Source: Neoscytalidium dimidiatum
Taxonomy: Eukaryota; Ascomycota; Dothideomycetes; Botryosphaeriales; Botryosphaeriaceae
NCBI GenBank assembly: GCA_037367355.1
Contig: CM074702.1
Span: forward strand, 2,480,001-2,544,000
Length of the DNA: 64,000 nucleotides
Direction of reading: 5' to 3'
Shown here: piece by piece, positions 1 to 10,479 of the stretch
Layout of the letters: each line of letters starts with the position of its first letter
Position numbering within the stretch: position 1 is the stretch's first letter
The notes under the pieces: model-generated
Database searches by the model: none
Told to the model about the DNA's origin: nothing
The model's input: the letters and a program-made list of their open reading frames with translations, nothing else
Position numbers and translations under genes: made by a program

Positions 1-364
1 CAGCTGGCGGTTACCGCCCTCGTCGAGAACTCATAAACAGACAGCGTTCCAACAGAGCACAGGCAATGTTAATTTCACAACTGCCCGTACGCCTAGCCAA
101 TCGTCTGGCAGACAGAGAGGAGAGCGGGAGAAGTACAACTATAGTTGTACATTCAATATTGTTACATTATTCCTAGCGGACAGTTGACACAATAAATAGT
201 AGGTAGGTTAGATAGTCACGGCGTAATATGTTACCAGGGTCTGCAACCGTAGCAACGCTTTCCGCTGGCCCCGCGCGCCCAAGCTTCCACTACTGCTCCC
301 ACATCTCTCCACCTCGCCGACATCACCACCTCTCCGCACAACTCAGCTCGGCCAACGCATCGAC
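1..364. other. 5' flank of first gene, no gene seen
   Basis: No supported gene. A short perfect inverted repeat (GGCGGT-T-ACCGCC) lies at about 5-17. The rest is ordinary mixed-composition sequence, presumably promoter and 5' leader of the gene starting at 365. A small open frame from 228 overlaps the next gene in another frame and has no support. Confidence 0.5.
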
Positions 365-2545
365 ATGGCTCACGCATCAAGCTCCTCTGTCCAACAAGTC
401 ACCACTGTGTCGCTGCCCGACGGCTCTGAAAAAGAAGCTGACCCACGCCGCACCCAGAGCCCCTCTGACTCCGAGAACGAGGTGCTGAAGCCTGACTTCC
501 TGGAAGGGCTCACTCAGGCCGCCGAAGAAACACGCAGCTCCAGCAGCGGCGACGACAACGACAGCGACGACGATACCTTAGCAGCTTCGCAGCTCCGACG
601 CGAAGCCAGCATTGGGAGATCCCCAGGGAGCGGTCACAAGCGAACAGACGAGGAATCAGCTGCCCTGCTGAACTCGGCGCTATCTTCGCACGGTCGCGGA
701 CCCGTTCCATTACCAAAGAGAGCGGAAAGGAAGTCCTCGCGTGAGGGTTGTAGTACCACTGCTTCTGAGCGTCGCAATCGAGGCTCTGCCCATCCTGACA
801 TCTACAAATCACCGCTCGACCCAACACCACCGTCAGCTCAAGCCAGTGTGCAATGTCGGGATGAGGAATCTACCGATAGATCTAAGCCAAGACGGTCAGC
901 ACGGGTGAAGAAACAACACGAGCGAGCCCATGACGGAACAGAGCGAGATGCGCCGCAAGCTGTCAACGCGGGAGCAGAAGAGTCCAAGAAAAGAGGAAGA
1001 TGCCGCCCACCAAAAGCCAAAGAAGTCAGTGAGCCGAGCTCAAAACGTCAGAGATCCGGTCCAGCGAACACAACCCACAGACGATCAAAGGGCGTTGAAG
1101 CGAGTGGTCCGCAAAAGGCTGGTTCGCAAGTTTCCATGCGATCCGCAGGTCCTGCTAGCATATATCTGCCCGAACTTTCGAGCAGAGCACCCCCAATAGC
1201 TTTAGGTGCATTGTCGCGTATTCGAGATAGCGCGGACATCTCAGAGCACCCACTAGAAGAGGATCAGAACGAAACTCCTGCCGAGATAATTACTGGAACC
1301 AGCGCTAGTGGATCTTCCGTGGATGAGGACAACTCGTTCGACAAATATGGTGACTTTGCTGGTCTGCAAGAGAATTTACGGATTATATGCACCGATTCGC
1401 GAGGAATGAAGAGAATCCGTCAGCAAAGAAAGCAGAATGATCTACAGCCGAGAAACAAGCCTACCAGAGAGCTCATCGATAATTGCCAAGACTTTATTCA
1501 AAGTCTTAAAGATTTGATGGAGACATCAATCGGGCTGACAGAGTCAGAAGCCATACATGTACGGAGCACAATACGCAGAATGGTCTGGGAAATTGAGCAT
1601 TTCGACTTGGGAAGGAAGGAGTATGTTAGAAATCATCTCTTCGAGGATCTCTACGCTTTTGTCTTTCCTTGTCTCCTTCGAACGCTTTGCAAGGTTGTGG
1701 ACTGTTACTTGAAGTTCTTCAACCTGCAAGACTCTCCGACGGACATCCCGACGCCGCGACTGAAAGAGGTGGTCGATTTTACCACCGCAATTATAAATCT
1801 GAATGAACGCGCCAAATCCACCAATGTCAAGGTATCCACCAACCTTGTCATTGTGAAGCCTACCAGGAACTATATCATCGCGCCCCTCAAACGGTTCCAT
1901 GGTCTCCTTTCTCAAATCCTTCGACGACAAACTGTCCAGGAAGACCGTCAACAAGCTTTGCGAGCTGAGCAGAGACGACTAGAGCGGTCTAAAGTCCGGC
2001 GACAACAAGAAGCTGAAGAGGAGGGTCGTCGAAAGGCCTACCTGAAAGACTGGCGCCTCCTCCACCTTGTGCGCAAAGAGGTCGAACCAGATGCCCGTCT
2101 TTGGCACCACCTCGATTCGGTCGCCCCTCCTCCTACCAGTCAACCAAAAGTGAGCCAGGATATTGATGCGAATGGGGAGCCTTTCCGCAGATGGGACGCG
2201 TTCAATCACAGGCGTATTCATCACAGGAGAGGCAGTGCTGAAATGGCACAGGAGCTCATCGGGACTGGGTGGACCGATCGTGAGTGTCTGGCACTTATGG
2301 AGAGCTTGGCGGAATACACTGCGAAGGACTTTAGTAAGTCTAATGGATGCTTGAGAATAATATCTCACACCTAACATATCGTAGAAAATCCTCGGTTCTC
2401 GGTATATTCTAGGATAATCAAGAAACATTGTGGTCCAAAGGGTGTATTACGCCACTTTAATGTTTCTGAGATTGTTTCGATGTCAAGGTATCTAAAGCAG
2501 ATGCTTCAGCACCGCGAGTGGACTCAGCGTATACCTACTTTTTAG
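365..2545 (+). CDS. Uncharacterised protein with C-terminal SANT/Myb-like segment
   Basis: I do not recognise a named family. The model is exon 365-2333 and exon 2385-2545, with an intron (GTAAGT...GTAG) at 2334-2384, giving about 709 residues. Without splicing the frame stops inside the intron; splicing restores a coherent C-terminus. The first 300 residues are low-complexity, rich in Ser, Lys, Arg and acidic stretches, with a basic KKRGRCRPPK segment that resembles an AT-hook but lacks the exact RGRP core. The middle (about 330-540) looks helical, followed by a strongly charged coiled-coil stretch (about 520-570). The end begins WTDRECLALMESLAEY and runs to an Ile/Leu/Tyr-rich helix pattern, which resembles a SANT/Myb-like fold. 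A nuclear, chromatin-related role is inference. The stop at 2543-2545 lies exactly where composition turns to RIP-mutated AT-rich DNA, so the annotated C-terminus may be shortened. Confidence 0.75.
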
Positions 2546-4300
2546 AGATACTCTATTCCCTATACCCTATTCTAATTTAAAGTATTATAAGAACTATATA
2601 GTAAATAAAAGGTCTATTAAGAAATAAAAGAATTAGAAAAAAATAGTAGTTAAATAGTTCGATAAATTTTTTTTTAATTTTACTAGTTAAGATTTTATTC
2701 TTAAGTAGAGTTTATAAAACTATACTTAAATATATAATTTAGAAACTAAATAATAATATAAAAGATTTTCTATTAAATAATAGATATATTTCTAAAGAAA
2801 TTTATAAAATAATAAAATTTAGAAACTATATTAGAATATATTAATAATGATAATATAAACTTTATATTATAGGTTAAGAGACTATCTAGATATATACACT
2901 ATATAATATAATATAGAGTTTTCTAAATCCCTTTAATACTAATATACTTTAGTATATTACTATTTTACTCTACTATTCTAGAATACTTTAAAAGACTTTT
3001 TTAAATTAAATTAAATTAGATATTTAAATTTACATTTAAATAATAAAGAATTAAATAGTATATATATATTATTCTTAGAATCTACTAGATTATTTAATTA
3101 AACTAATTACTAGCTTTAATTTTTAAAGTTTAGTAATTTATATTAAGATAAATTAGTATTAGAATTAATTAAAAACTAAAATTTAAAGCTACTTTCTATA
3201 TATAAAATAGTATACCTAAAAGCTTATTATTTTTATTATAGTTTATATTTAGTTACGAATATCTAGTATATATATATATCTCTCTTTTAAATAAAGTAAA
3301 TTACTAGAATACTCTACTTATATTAAACTAAGCTAATACTACTCTTTTTAGCTTATTTATACTAAATTAAGATATAGTTTTAGTAAAATCTATATTTAAA
3401 TAATATAAAGTATTTCTAAATTTATTAATTTAGTATAGTATATACTATAAGATAATTATTTCTATATACTTTAAAAGTAATTTAGAATATATATTATTAT
3501 CTATAAAGATATATTCTTAGAAAAAACTAAAATTTATACTTAAATTAGATATTATTAAAGACTTTTATAGCTATATATACTATAATATTATTATATAAGA
3601 AAGATAGCTCTTTATATTTACTATAGTTAAATATATAAGTAATATTAGTATAGTACTAAGCTAATAAAGATAAATATTAATCTTTATCTACTTTTACTTA
3701 TAAATAATACTATTTTCTCTAATTATCTAGCTAATTATATAATACTAAACTATAGATAGATAGATAGTCTATAAACTATTATAGAGAGGAGGCTATTAGT
3801 AATATATTAGTAGAATTCTAGTAGGCTAGATAGAGGGTAAAACTCTAAGACTAGACTACTAAAATCTCCTCTCTATTAAATTAATTATCTATTTATAAAT
3901 CTAAGCTCTTTTATTTCTCTATTAACTTTATTTCTACTATATAGTTCTTATAGTAACTAAGTATTTATAAGATATTTATAGTATTTAATTTTAACTTATT
4001 AGAGATAAATAGTTATAAGATTTATTTAAAACTATACTATAATAAATATAAATATAATATATAGAGAAGAAATAATAGAGTAATCTACCTTATAATAGTA
4101 GCTCGCTATTTAAAGAGATAAAAACTATTAGTATATCTTATAATATTACTTATATTTTTATCTATAGTATATCGACGTTTTTATCTTTATATTACTATAT
4201 TAGTATAAAATTAGCTTTAATTCTTTTTAAATTTAAATCCTAATTTAATATAATATATTTAAAAATACTAGATAAGTTATATTATATAAAGATAACTAAC
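2546..4300. repeat. AT-rich RIP-saturated desert
   Basis: About 1.75 kb made almost entirely of A and T, without usable open frames. The dinucleotides CA, TG and CG are all nearly absent, while TA is extremely frequent. In fungi this is the usual end state of repeat-induced point mutation (C to T in repeated DNA). The parent element can no longer be recognised by eye. The left edge abuts the stop codon of the preceding gene. The right edge is sharp at about 4300, where CpG-rich sequence of a LINE begins. Confidence 0.8.
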
Positions 4301-5045
4301 ATAGCGGTTCACACGTACACACACACCTCCGAATTCGACCTCGAGAAAAAGCGCCAAGACCGGTATCTATCGAAAGCTCTCGATTCCCTTAGCTAGATTC
4401 TCGAATCTTAGCTTCGTAGCTATACGCGCTACTACGTTATCGCGTAGAAAAGAGACCTCGTTAGGCTAAATCGACTCCCTCGACCTCCGCATCCCCACTA
4501 AAATCTCAAATCGACTCGAAAAGACGTAAAAAGTTCGGAATCTACCGAAAACACCTACGCGCACCTTCGTACGAAATTATACGAGATTTAGAGCGCGTTT
4601 ACGCACCTAGATCGAAGGCGAGAAAACGTCCTTTTCTTTCTTCTATCCTGCCCCTTTTTCGCGGCCCGTGCATATAGAGTTTTTACCCTCCCCACACCTA
4701 AGCGAATAACCGAAAATAAGCGAAAAGCTTAACCGAATAGCCCCGAAAACGCTTCGTTACTTCTCGGGAGAAAGTAACGAAGAAAATTCCCCGCGCTCGC
4801 CCGGAATTCGTTTGTTTACGGCTTAGTTTAGACGAAACTAAAGCCGGCGATTTCTTTCTAGTCTAATTTCCTATTTCTACTATTTCTTTTCTAGAAAGAG
4901 TATAGAAAACTAAGGATATCCGCCCCCGGATCCCCCGGATTCCCCGGACCCTCTACGCCCCTCGACTCCAATTCGACTATCGACTACGCCGGTAGTTATC
5001 GAATCTTCGAATACTACGAGATCGAGTAGTATCGAAGATATCGAG

Positions 5046-6322
5046 ATGGAAAACGACGAAATAACACCGATACCGAGAAGGCCGAAGGTAATAGTAACGG
5101 TCGAGCCTACGCCGACTCTCGGAAAAAGACTCTCCTTCTCGCCTACCTCTACGGGCATTAACCCGTTCGAATACCGCCCCGAGAAAAGAACCCGGTATAT
5201 ACCGGGATCGAAACTAAAGTCCTCCGCGGAATATATCAAAGCCGCGTTCGATTGCCTTATTAAGGCGATCGACCTCGAAGACGACCGGTCTAAGGTAAAT
5301 AACCTTAGCGAACTTCTTACCGTCTTCCGCGAATATACGGCGAAAGGGAAAATCGACTTTACTAAGTCGATTCTCGCAACCGAAGTCCGCGTACTCGAAA
5401 ACGTATCCCGTACGCTTTCGAATAAAACGAGGAATCTCGGAGCTTCCTCCGTAGCTACTACGGTAAAACCCTAGCCTAGCTAGCTAGTCCCGGGAAAAAA
5501 ACCTACCTCCTACGCCTCGGTAGCGGTAGGTTTAGTTCCAAACGACGGTTTTATAACCGTATCGCATAAAAAACCAACGGAAAAAACAACTACGAAGCTC
5601 GTAAAGCCAACGTCTATTAAAGATAGATAAATTACCGTCTCCTACGATAGTATACGAGACTAATTTAACGGAATCCGACTCCGGCAAAAGCTAAACCTTG
5701 CGTTCGCGGGAGCCGGATTCGTAAATAAACCCGTTATCTAAGGAACTTCCCTCTCTTTTAAGGGAAATATCCTAATTACGGGTATCGAAGGCTATACTAG
5801 CTAATTTCTCTTAGAAAAAGAGAATATTATTAGGAAAGTCCTTCCTAATTCTAACCCGAAACCAGTCGAGGCCTAGTATAAGGTTATTATCTACGGAATC
5901 CCCACGCGGGAGACTAAGGATATTCTAATCGATTCCTTTATTAAGGAGGAAATAGAGATCTTTAACGTAGGTCTTTCTCCTATCGGAAAGCCCTACTAGG
6001 CTACCTCTAAGGAGAAAAGAGAAAACTAATCCGCGGGATCCGTTATAGTCTTATTTCGCACTAAAAAGGAACAGAAAAAGGCTATTAATAGCCGCCTTTT
6101 TATATACGGAATAAGCTATAAGGTAGAGAAAGTACGGGTAATTCCTAAGGGAATTTAATGCCGTAACTACCTTAAAAACGGACACGAAACGGCTAAATAC
6201 ATAAGGACTCCTATATACGAAATCTGTAAAAAGGAGCACCTTACGGGAGAGTATAAGTATAAATTTATAGGCTGTAAAGCCTCTAAAGGTACACGATACC
6301 AGCACTACCCTAATTCGAATTA
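5046..6322 (+). pseudogene. LINE ORF1 (gag-like) remnant
   Basis: The longest open piece is 5046-5474 (142 residues), starting at an ATG and ending at a TAG. The reading continues past stops into a cysteine-rich part at about 6155-6310 (ICEICKKEHLTGE-like, after reading past TAA/TAG codons), which resembles the CCHC knuckles of LINE gag proteins. The product would be an RNA-binding nucleocapsid-like protein. It is not expressible as it stands because of several TAG/TAA stops. The N-terminal region is proline- and charge-rich, followed by a helical segment at residues 70-130. Confidence 0.65.
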
Positions 6323-6329
6323 ACTAACC

Positions 6330-9300
6330 CCCTTTATCTATAGATAAACTAAGGGTATTTTAAGCAAATTTAAATAGAAACGCTCTAGCTACGGAGAGCC
6401 TTCTTTCTAAAGCAATCGAACTTAAAATTAGCCTAATTCTTATACAAGAACTATGGCTAACAAACCCTGAAAATCCTAGAGAAAGGCGGTCGGTTAACCA
6501 CCCCGCGTTCGTTTAAATTCTACCGGATTATTCTCTAACGGAAAGACCGCGTACGTTAGTATATATATCCCATTATCTAACGGGAATAGATATTAACTAT
6601 AACTCCGCGGCAACTAAATCCCCTAACCTAATAGTTCTAAAAATAATAGAGGAAAATAGCTAATTCTACCTCTTTAATTTATATAACTAAAAGGAATAAG
6701 GAAACGATAATTCCCCCTATACGCTAGAACGTATTCTAGGCTACCAATAGCTAGAATTCCCTAGTATTATAGCCGGGGACTTTAATATTCACCACCCGTG
6801 GTGGGACCTAAGGTCCCCCTGCTCGAACGGGGCCTCCGCCCTAATTAATTAGATCGAATCTAATAACCTAGACCTACTAAATACGCTAGGAGAAGATACC
6901 TTCTATCGGCTAAACCTAGATAGGCCTACGGTAATAGATCTAACGCTCTCTAGCCGAGGGCTAACGAATAAAATAACGGACTAGCAAATACTCGAATCTA
7001 TCGGATCCGACTACTTCCCTATTTTATTTTAAATCTAATTAAATAAACGAATAAACCAGAAGAAATCTAAGCAAATTAGATTTAATTACGAGAAGGCGAA
7101 CTAGGATAAATTCTCTAAGATCTTTAAAGAAAAAGCCTCGAACTTTATAGAAAAGCTACGCCCCCAGCTAGCTATTCTAGAAGAGGAGAATAAAGATCTT
7201 AGCCTAGAGATTCTAAAAGACCGTTCGAAAGAAGTCTTACTTTTAGAAAAACTAGGAGAATCCCTAACTAACCTTATACGGCAAGTAGCGGACTAAGCTA
7301 TTCCGAAAACTACCCCGCTAGCTAAAGCTAAACCCTAGTAGAATTCTATTCTAACGGAGGCCCGAGGGAACCTTAAACGATAAACGCGGCTTATACGACG
7401 CTCGCTGGAGCTCGTAAATAAGCAAGACTTCTTAAAAACCCGTAACGAATACTTCTCCTCTATTCGCAAAGCTAAACGGGACCACTGGAATTCGTTTCTA
7501 AGTAAAAATACCCCCGAAACTATCTTTAAAGCAATGGCCTATACAAAACACCGTCCGATAGAACGAATCCCTCCGATTTGGGCTAAAAACGGCCTACTAC
7601 AAGATAGCTAGAAGGGGAAAAGCTCCGCGCTAAAAGAAACGTTATTTCTATCCCCTCCTAACGTACGAATCGAAAATAACTGGATAAATTACCAGCCGGA
7701 TCCAAGCTAGGAATAGCCAATTCTAGATAAAAAAGAGCTCGAACGAACGTGTTCGAACCTAATAAAAGGAACTACGCCCGGACCTAATTTAATATCCTAA
7801 TAAATTATTATTTAGGCCTATAACGTATCCCCGAAAGCCTTCTATTTTATCTATTCGAACCTCTTTAAATATGGCTACCATCCAAAGTGCTAGAGACAAG
7901 CAACGGGGGCAATTTTAAAGAAACCTAATAAGCCGGATCCTGCGAATCTAAAGACTTATAGGGTTATCTCTCTATTAAACTGCCTAGGAAAAGTACTCGA
8001 ACGAGTAATAGCTAAACGCCTCGGTTTCCTAGCGGAAACGACAAACCTAATTCACCCTATATAAATAGGGGGAAGACTTAAAAAATCCGCTATAGACGCC
8101 TGCTTTATTCTAACGAATTTAGTAGAGGAAAACCGAAAGGTAAAGCTAAAAATATCTACGCTATTTCTAGACGTACGCGGCGCTTACGACCACGTCGCGT
8201 AAGAATAACTCCTAGGAATTTTAAGAAAGTTAAAGCTTCCGACTAATCTACTCGCGTAGATTAGAACTTTCTTAAATTCCCGATAATTACGCCTTAGTTT
8301 CGATAGAAATATAGAAGAATTTAGTAACGTAGAAACGGGTATACCGTAAGGAAGTCCTATTTCGCCGATACTATTTCTAATATATATCCGAGATCTATTT
8401 TAGACGAAATCCGCTACCTACTTATCTTATATCGACGATATCTCTTTAATAGTAAGCTCGAAAAGCTAGAAAAGAAATATAAAGATATTAGAAAGAGAAG
8501 CGGAAAGACTCTATAAACTAGGCGCGGAAAATACTATACAATTCGACCTCGAAAAAACCGAATTAATGCATTTTTCTAAAGAAAAAACGGTAAGAGATTC
8601 TACTCTAAAACTACCTACGGGTTTAGTTATAAAGCCTAAGAATCTAGTCCGATATCTAGGAGTTTTCTTAGACCCACTCCTTAATTTTAAGGAACACGTC
8701 GATATTAGAATAAGCCAAGCTCGTTCGAGCCTCTCGAGGATAAATAGACTAGCTAATATCGAAAACGGACTAAAACCTAACGCGGTACGGCAGTTATACT
8801 TAGCCTACGTTACCTCCGTCTTCGACTACGGCTCCGTTTTATACTAGAATAACCAAGCGAATTTTAAACGAAAAGCTACGATACTCTAGAATCTAGCTCT
8901 ACGGAAAATACTAGGCGTTTTTAAAACCGCTCCAATTACTCCCCTCGAAATAGAAGCCGCGATCCTACCCTCGGAAATTCGCTTAGAAAACAACCTCCGA
9001 TCCTACGCCCTACGAAGTCTTAAATTAGACCGAAAACACCCAATTCGAAGCCTTCTAGAAAGAGAGAACGAATACGAAAGTAAGCTCGTTCGAAAAATTA
9101 GAGACTTTCTAAAAGATAAGCCGTATAACCTCGAAACGGTTAATCCTTTCTACTTTCTATCTTGGGGGCTATCTACCCCCTACTCGGTTAAAGTCTCTAA
9201 ACTCTCGAAAGAAGAACAAGCTAAGAAACACCTAAACGAACTCGAAAACCCCCCGGATAACCTAATAACTATCTATACGGACGCGAGTTCGATTCCGAAT

Positions 9301-10179
9301 AAAACCGGAATTAGACTAGTAGTTTTTATAGATAGAAACGACCCTACCTTTAAAGACGAAACTACTATTATAGTAGGAAATATCGGGGATAATAACCTAG
9401 TTTATAACGGCGAACTAGAGGCTCTTACGAGAGCCCTCGAACTCGTAGTTAAAAACGAATATACCGATAAAGATATTAGAGTCTACGCGGATAACTAGGC
9501 CGCGCTCTACCGTCTAAAAACACCATCCGGAAATCTAGGACAACTAGCGTAAATACGAGCTTTAAACGCAGCTAAAACGCTTATCCTAAAAGGAAATTCA
9601 GTTTAATTAGAATAGGTCCCCGGCTATTTTAATATACGCGGCAACGAAGAAGTAGATTCCCTAGCCAAATACGCCTATAAAATAAACCCGAATAACGAAT
9701 CGACTAGCTACGCATTCTTTCGAATGCTAACGCAAGCAGATTTTATTAATTCGTAGTAAAAAACAGCGAATAAGCAAGCGGAAATAGCCTCTAAAGAGTC
9801 TTATCTAAGGCGGTTTAACTGGAAAATAAAACGAAAGTTAATAGACCTCTCTACGGAGAGAGAAACTAGCTCCGCGTTTTACCAGCTTAAAATAGGACAC
9901 GGATACTTTAAGTCCTATCTAAACCGCTTCGGACTAAACCCCTCTAATAGCTGCCCGTGTAATAATACGGCTAAATAAACCCCCCGGCACCTAATTCTAG
10001 ACTGTAAAAAGTATCGACCCAAAAGAGAAGATATATATACTAGTCTAGAAACGAAAAACCCCTCCCTAGACCTCGTTTTTAATACCGAAGAAGGACGGAA
10101 GGCTCTTCTAAGCTTTTTATCGACAACTAAAATAGCTACCCAAAAGTAGCTATTAGAACTTACTTCGACGGAAGTCTAA
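6330..10179 (+). pseudogene. LINE ORF2 remnant: endonuclease, reverse transcriptase, RNase H
   Basis: Read through its stops, this region encodes in order: an APE-type endonuclease (DFNIHHPWWDLRS at about 6778-6818, later a GSDYFP motif corresponding to the SDH site); a reverse transcriptase (ILKKPNKPDPANLKTYR at about 7912, the Asp-containing LFLDVRGAYDH at about 8165, and the catalytic YIDDISL at about 8429-8455); an RNase H starting IYTDASS at about 9270; and a terminal SCPC...H...C motif at about 9949-10006. The frame is almost continuous from the RT to the end. The interruptions are TAG/TAA codons rather than frameshifts, which points to RIP rather than random decay. The ATG-initiated open piece at 8566-8847 is only a fragment of the post-RT region. 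Confidence 0.8.
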
Positions 10180-10479
10180 ATACGTACTTTCGAAAAAACT
10201 AACTTTAGTCTCTCCTTTAAAAAGAAGTTATTCTCTCTTAGTTTCTTTTATCTTCTACCTCTTCTTATCTCCCTACTTACTTTCCTATTTCTTCCTAAAA
10301 AAGCACCGGCTTAGCCCCTACTATTTCTAGACTCCTTCCCGAAGAAAACCCGAATAAAAACCCCGGTCGAAATACCGGACTAGATACGTTAGTAGACTAG
10401 CCGTCTTTTATAAGCTTAGCTTGTATAAGGACGTTAAACGAATAAATAAATAAATAAGTATAGCTTTTTAGGTAAGTAC

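Larger units (their letters stand above)
4303..10460 (+). mobile_element. Tad-like non-LTR retrotransposon (LINE), RIP-inactivated
   Basis: A nearly full-length LINE on the + strand. A 5' region (from about 4303) is followed by a gag-like ORF1 (5046 to about 6322), then an ORF2 with endonuclease, reverse transcriptase, RNase H and a terminal Cys/His motif (about 6330-10179). The element closes with a repeated AAAT tail at about 10438-10457, as expected for a 3' end made by target-primed reverse transcription. Domain order and motifs match the Tad1 group of fungal LINEs (family knowledge). Every in-frame stop I followed in ORF2 is TAG or TAA, where CAG or CAA would fit, as RIP would make. I did not identify target-site duplications. 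Its left end meets the AT desert and its right end meets Gypsy sequence in the opposite orientation. Confidence 0.85.

Noticed and set aside
4910..5239. 109-codon - strand open frame in the LINE
   Set aside because: Antisense to LINE ORF1; no motif.
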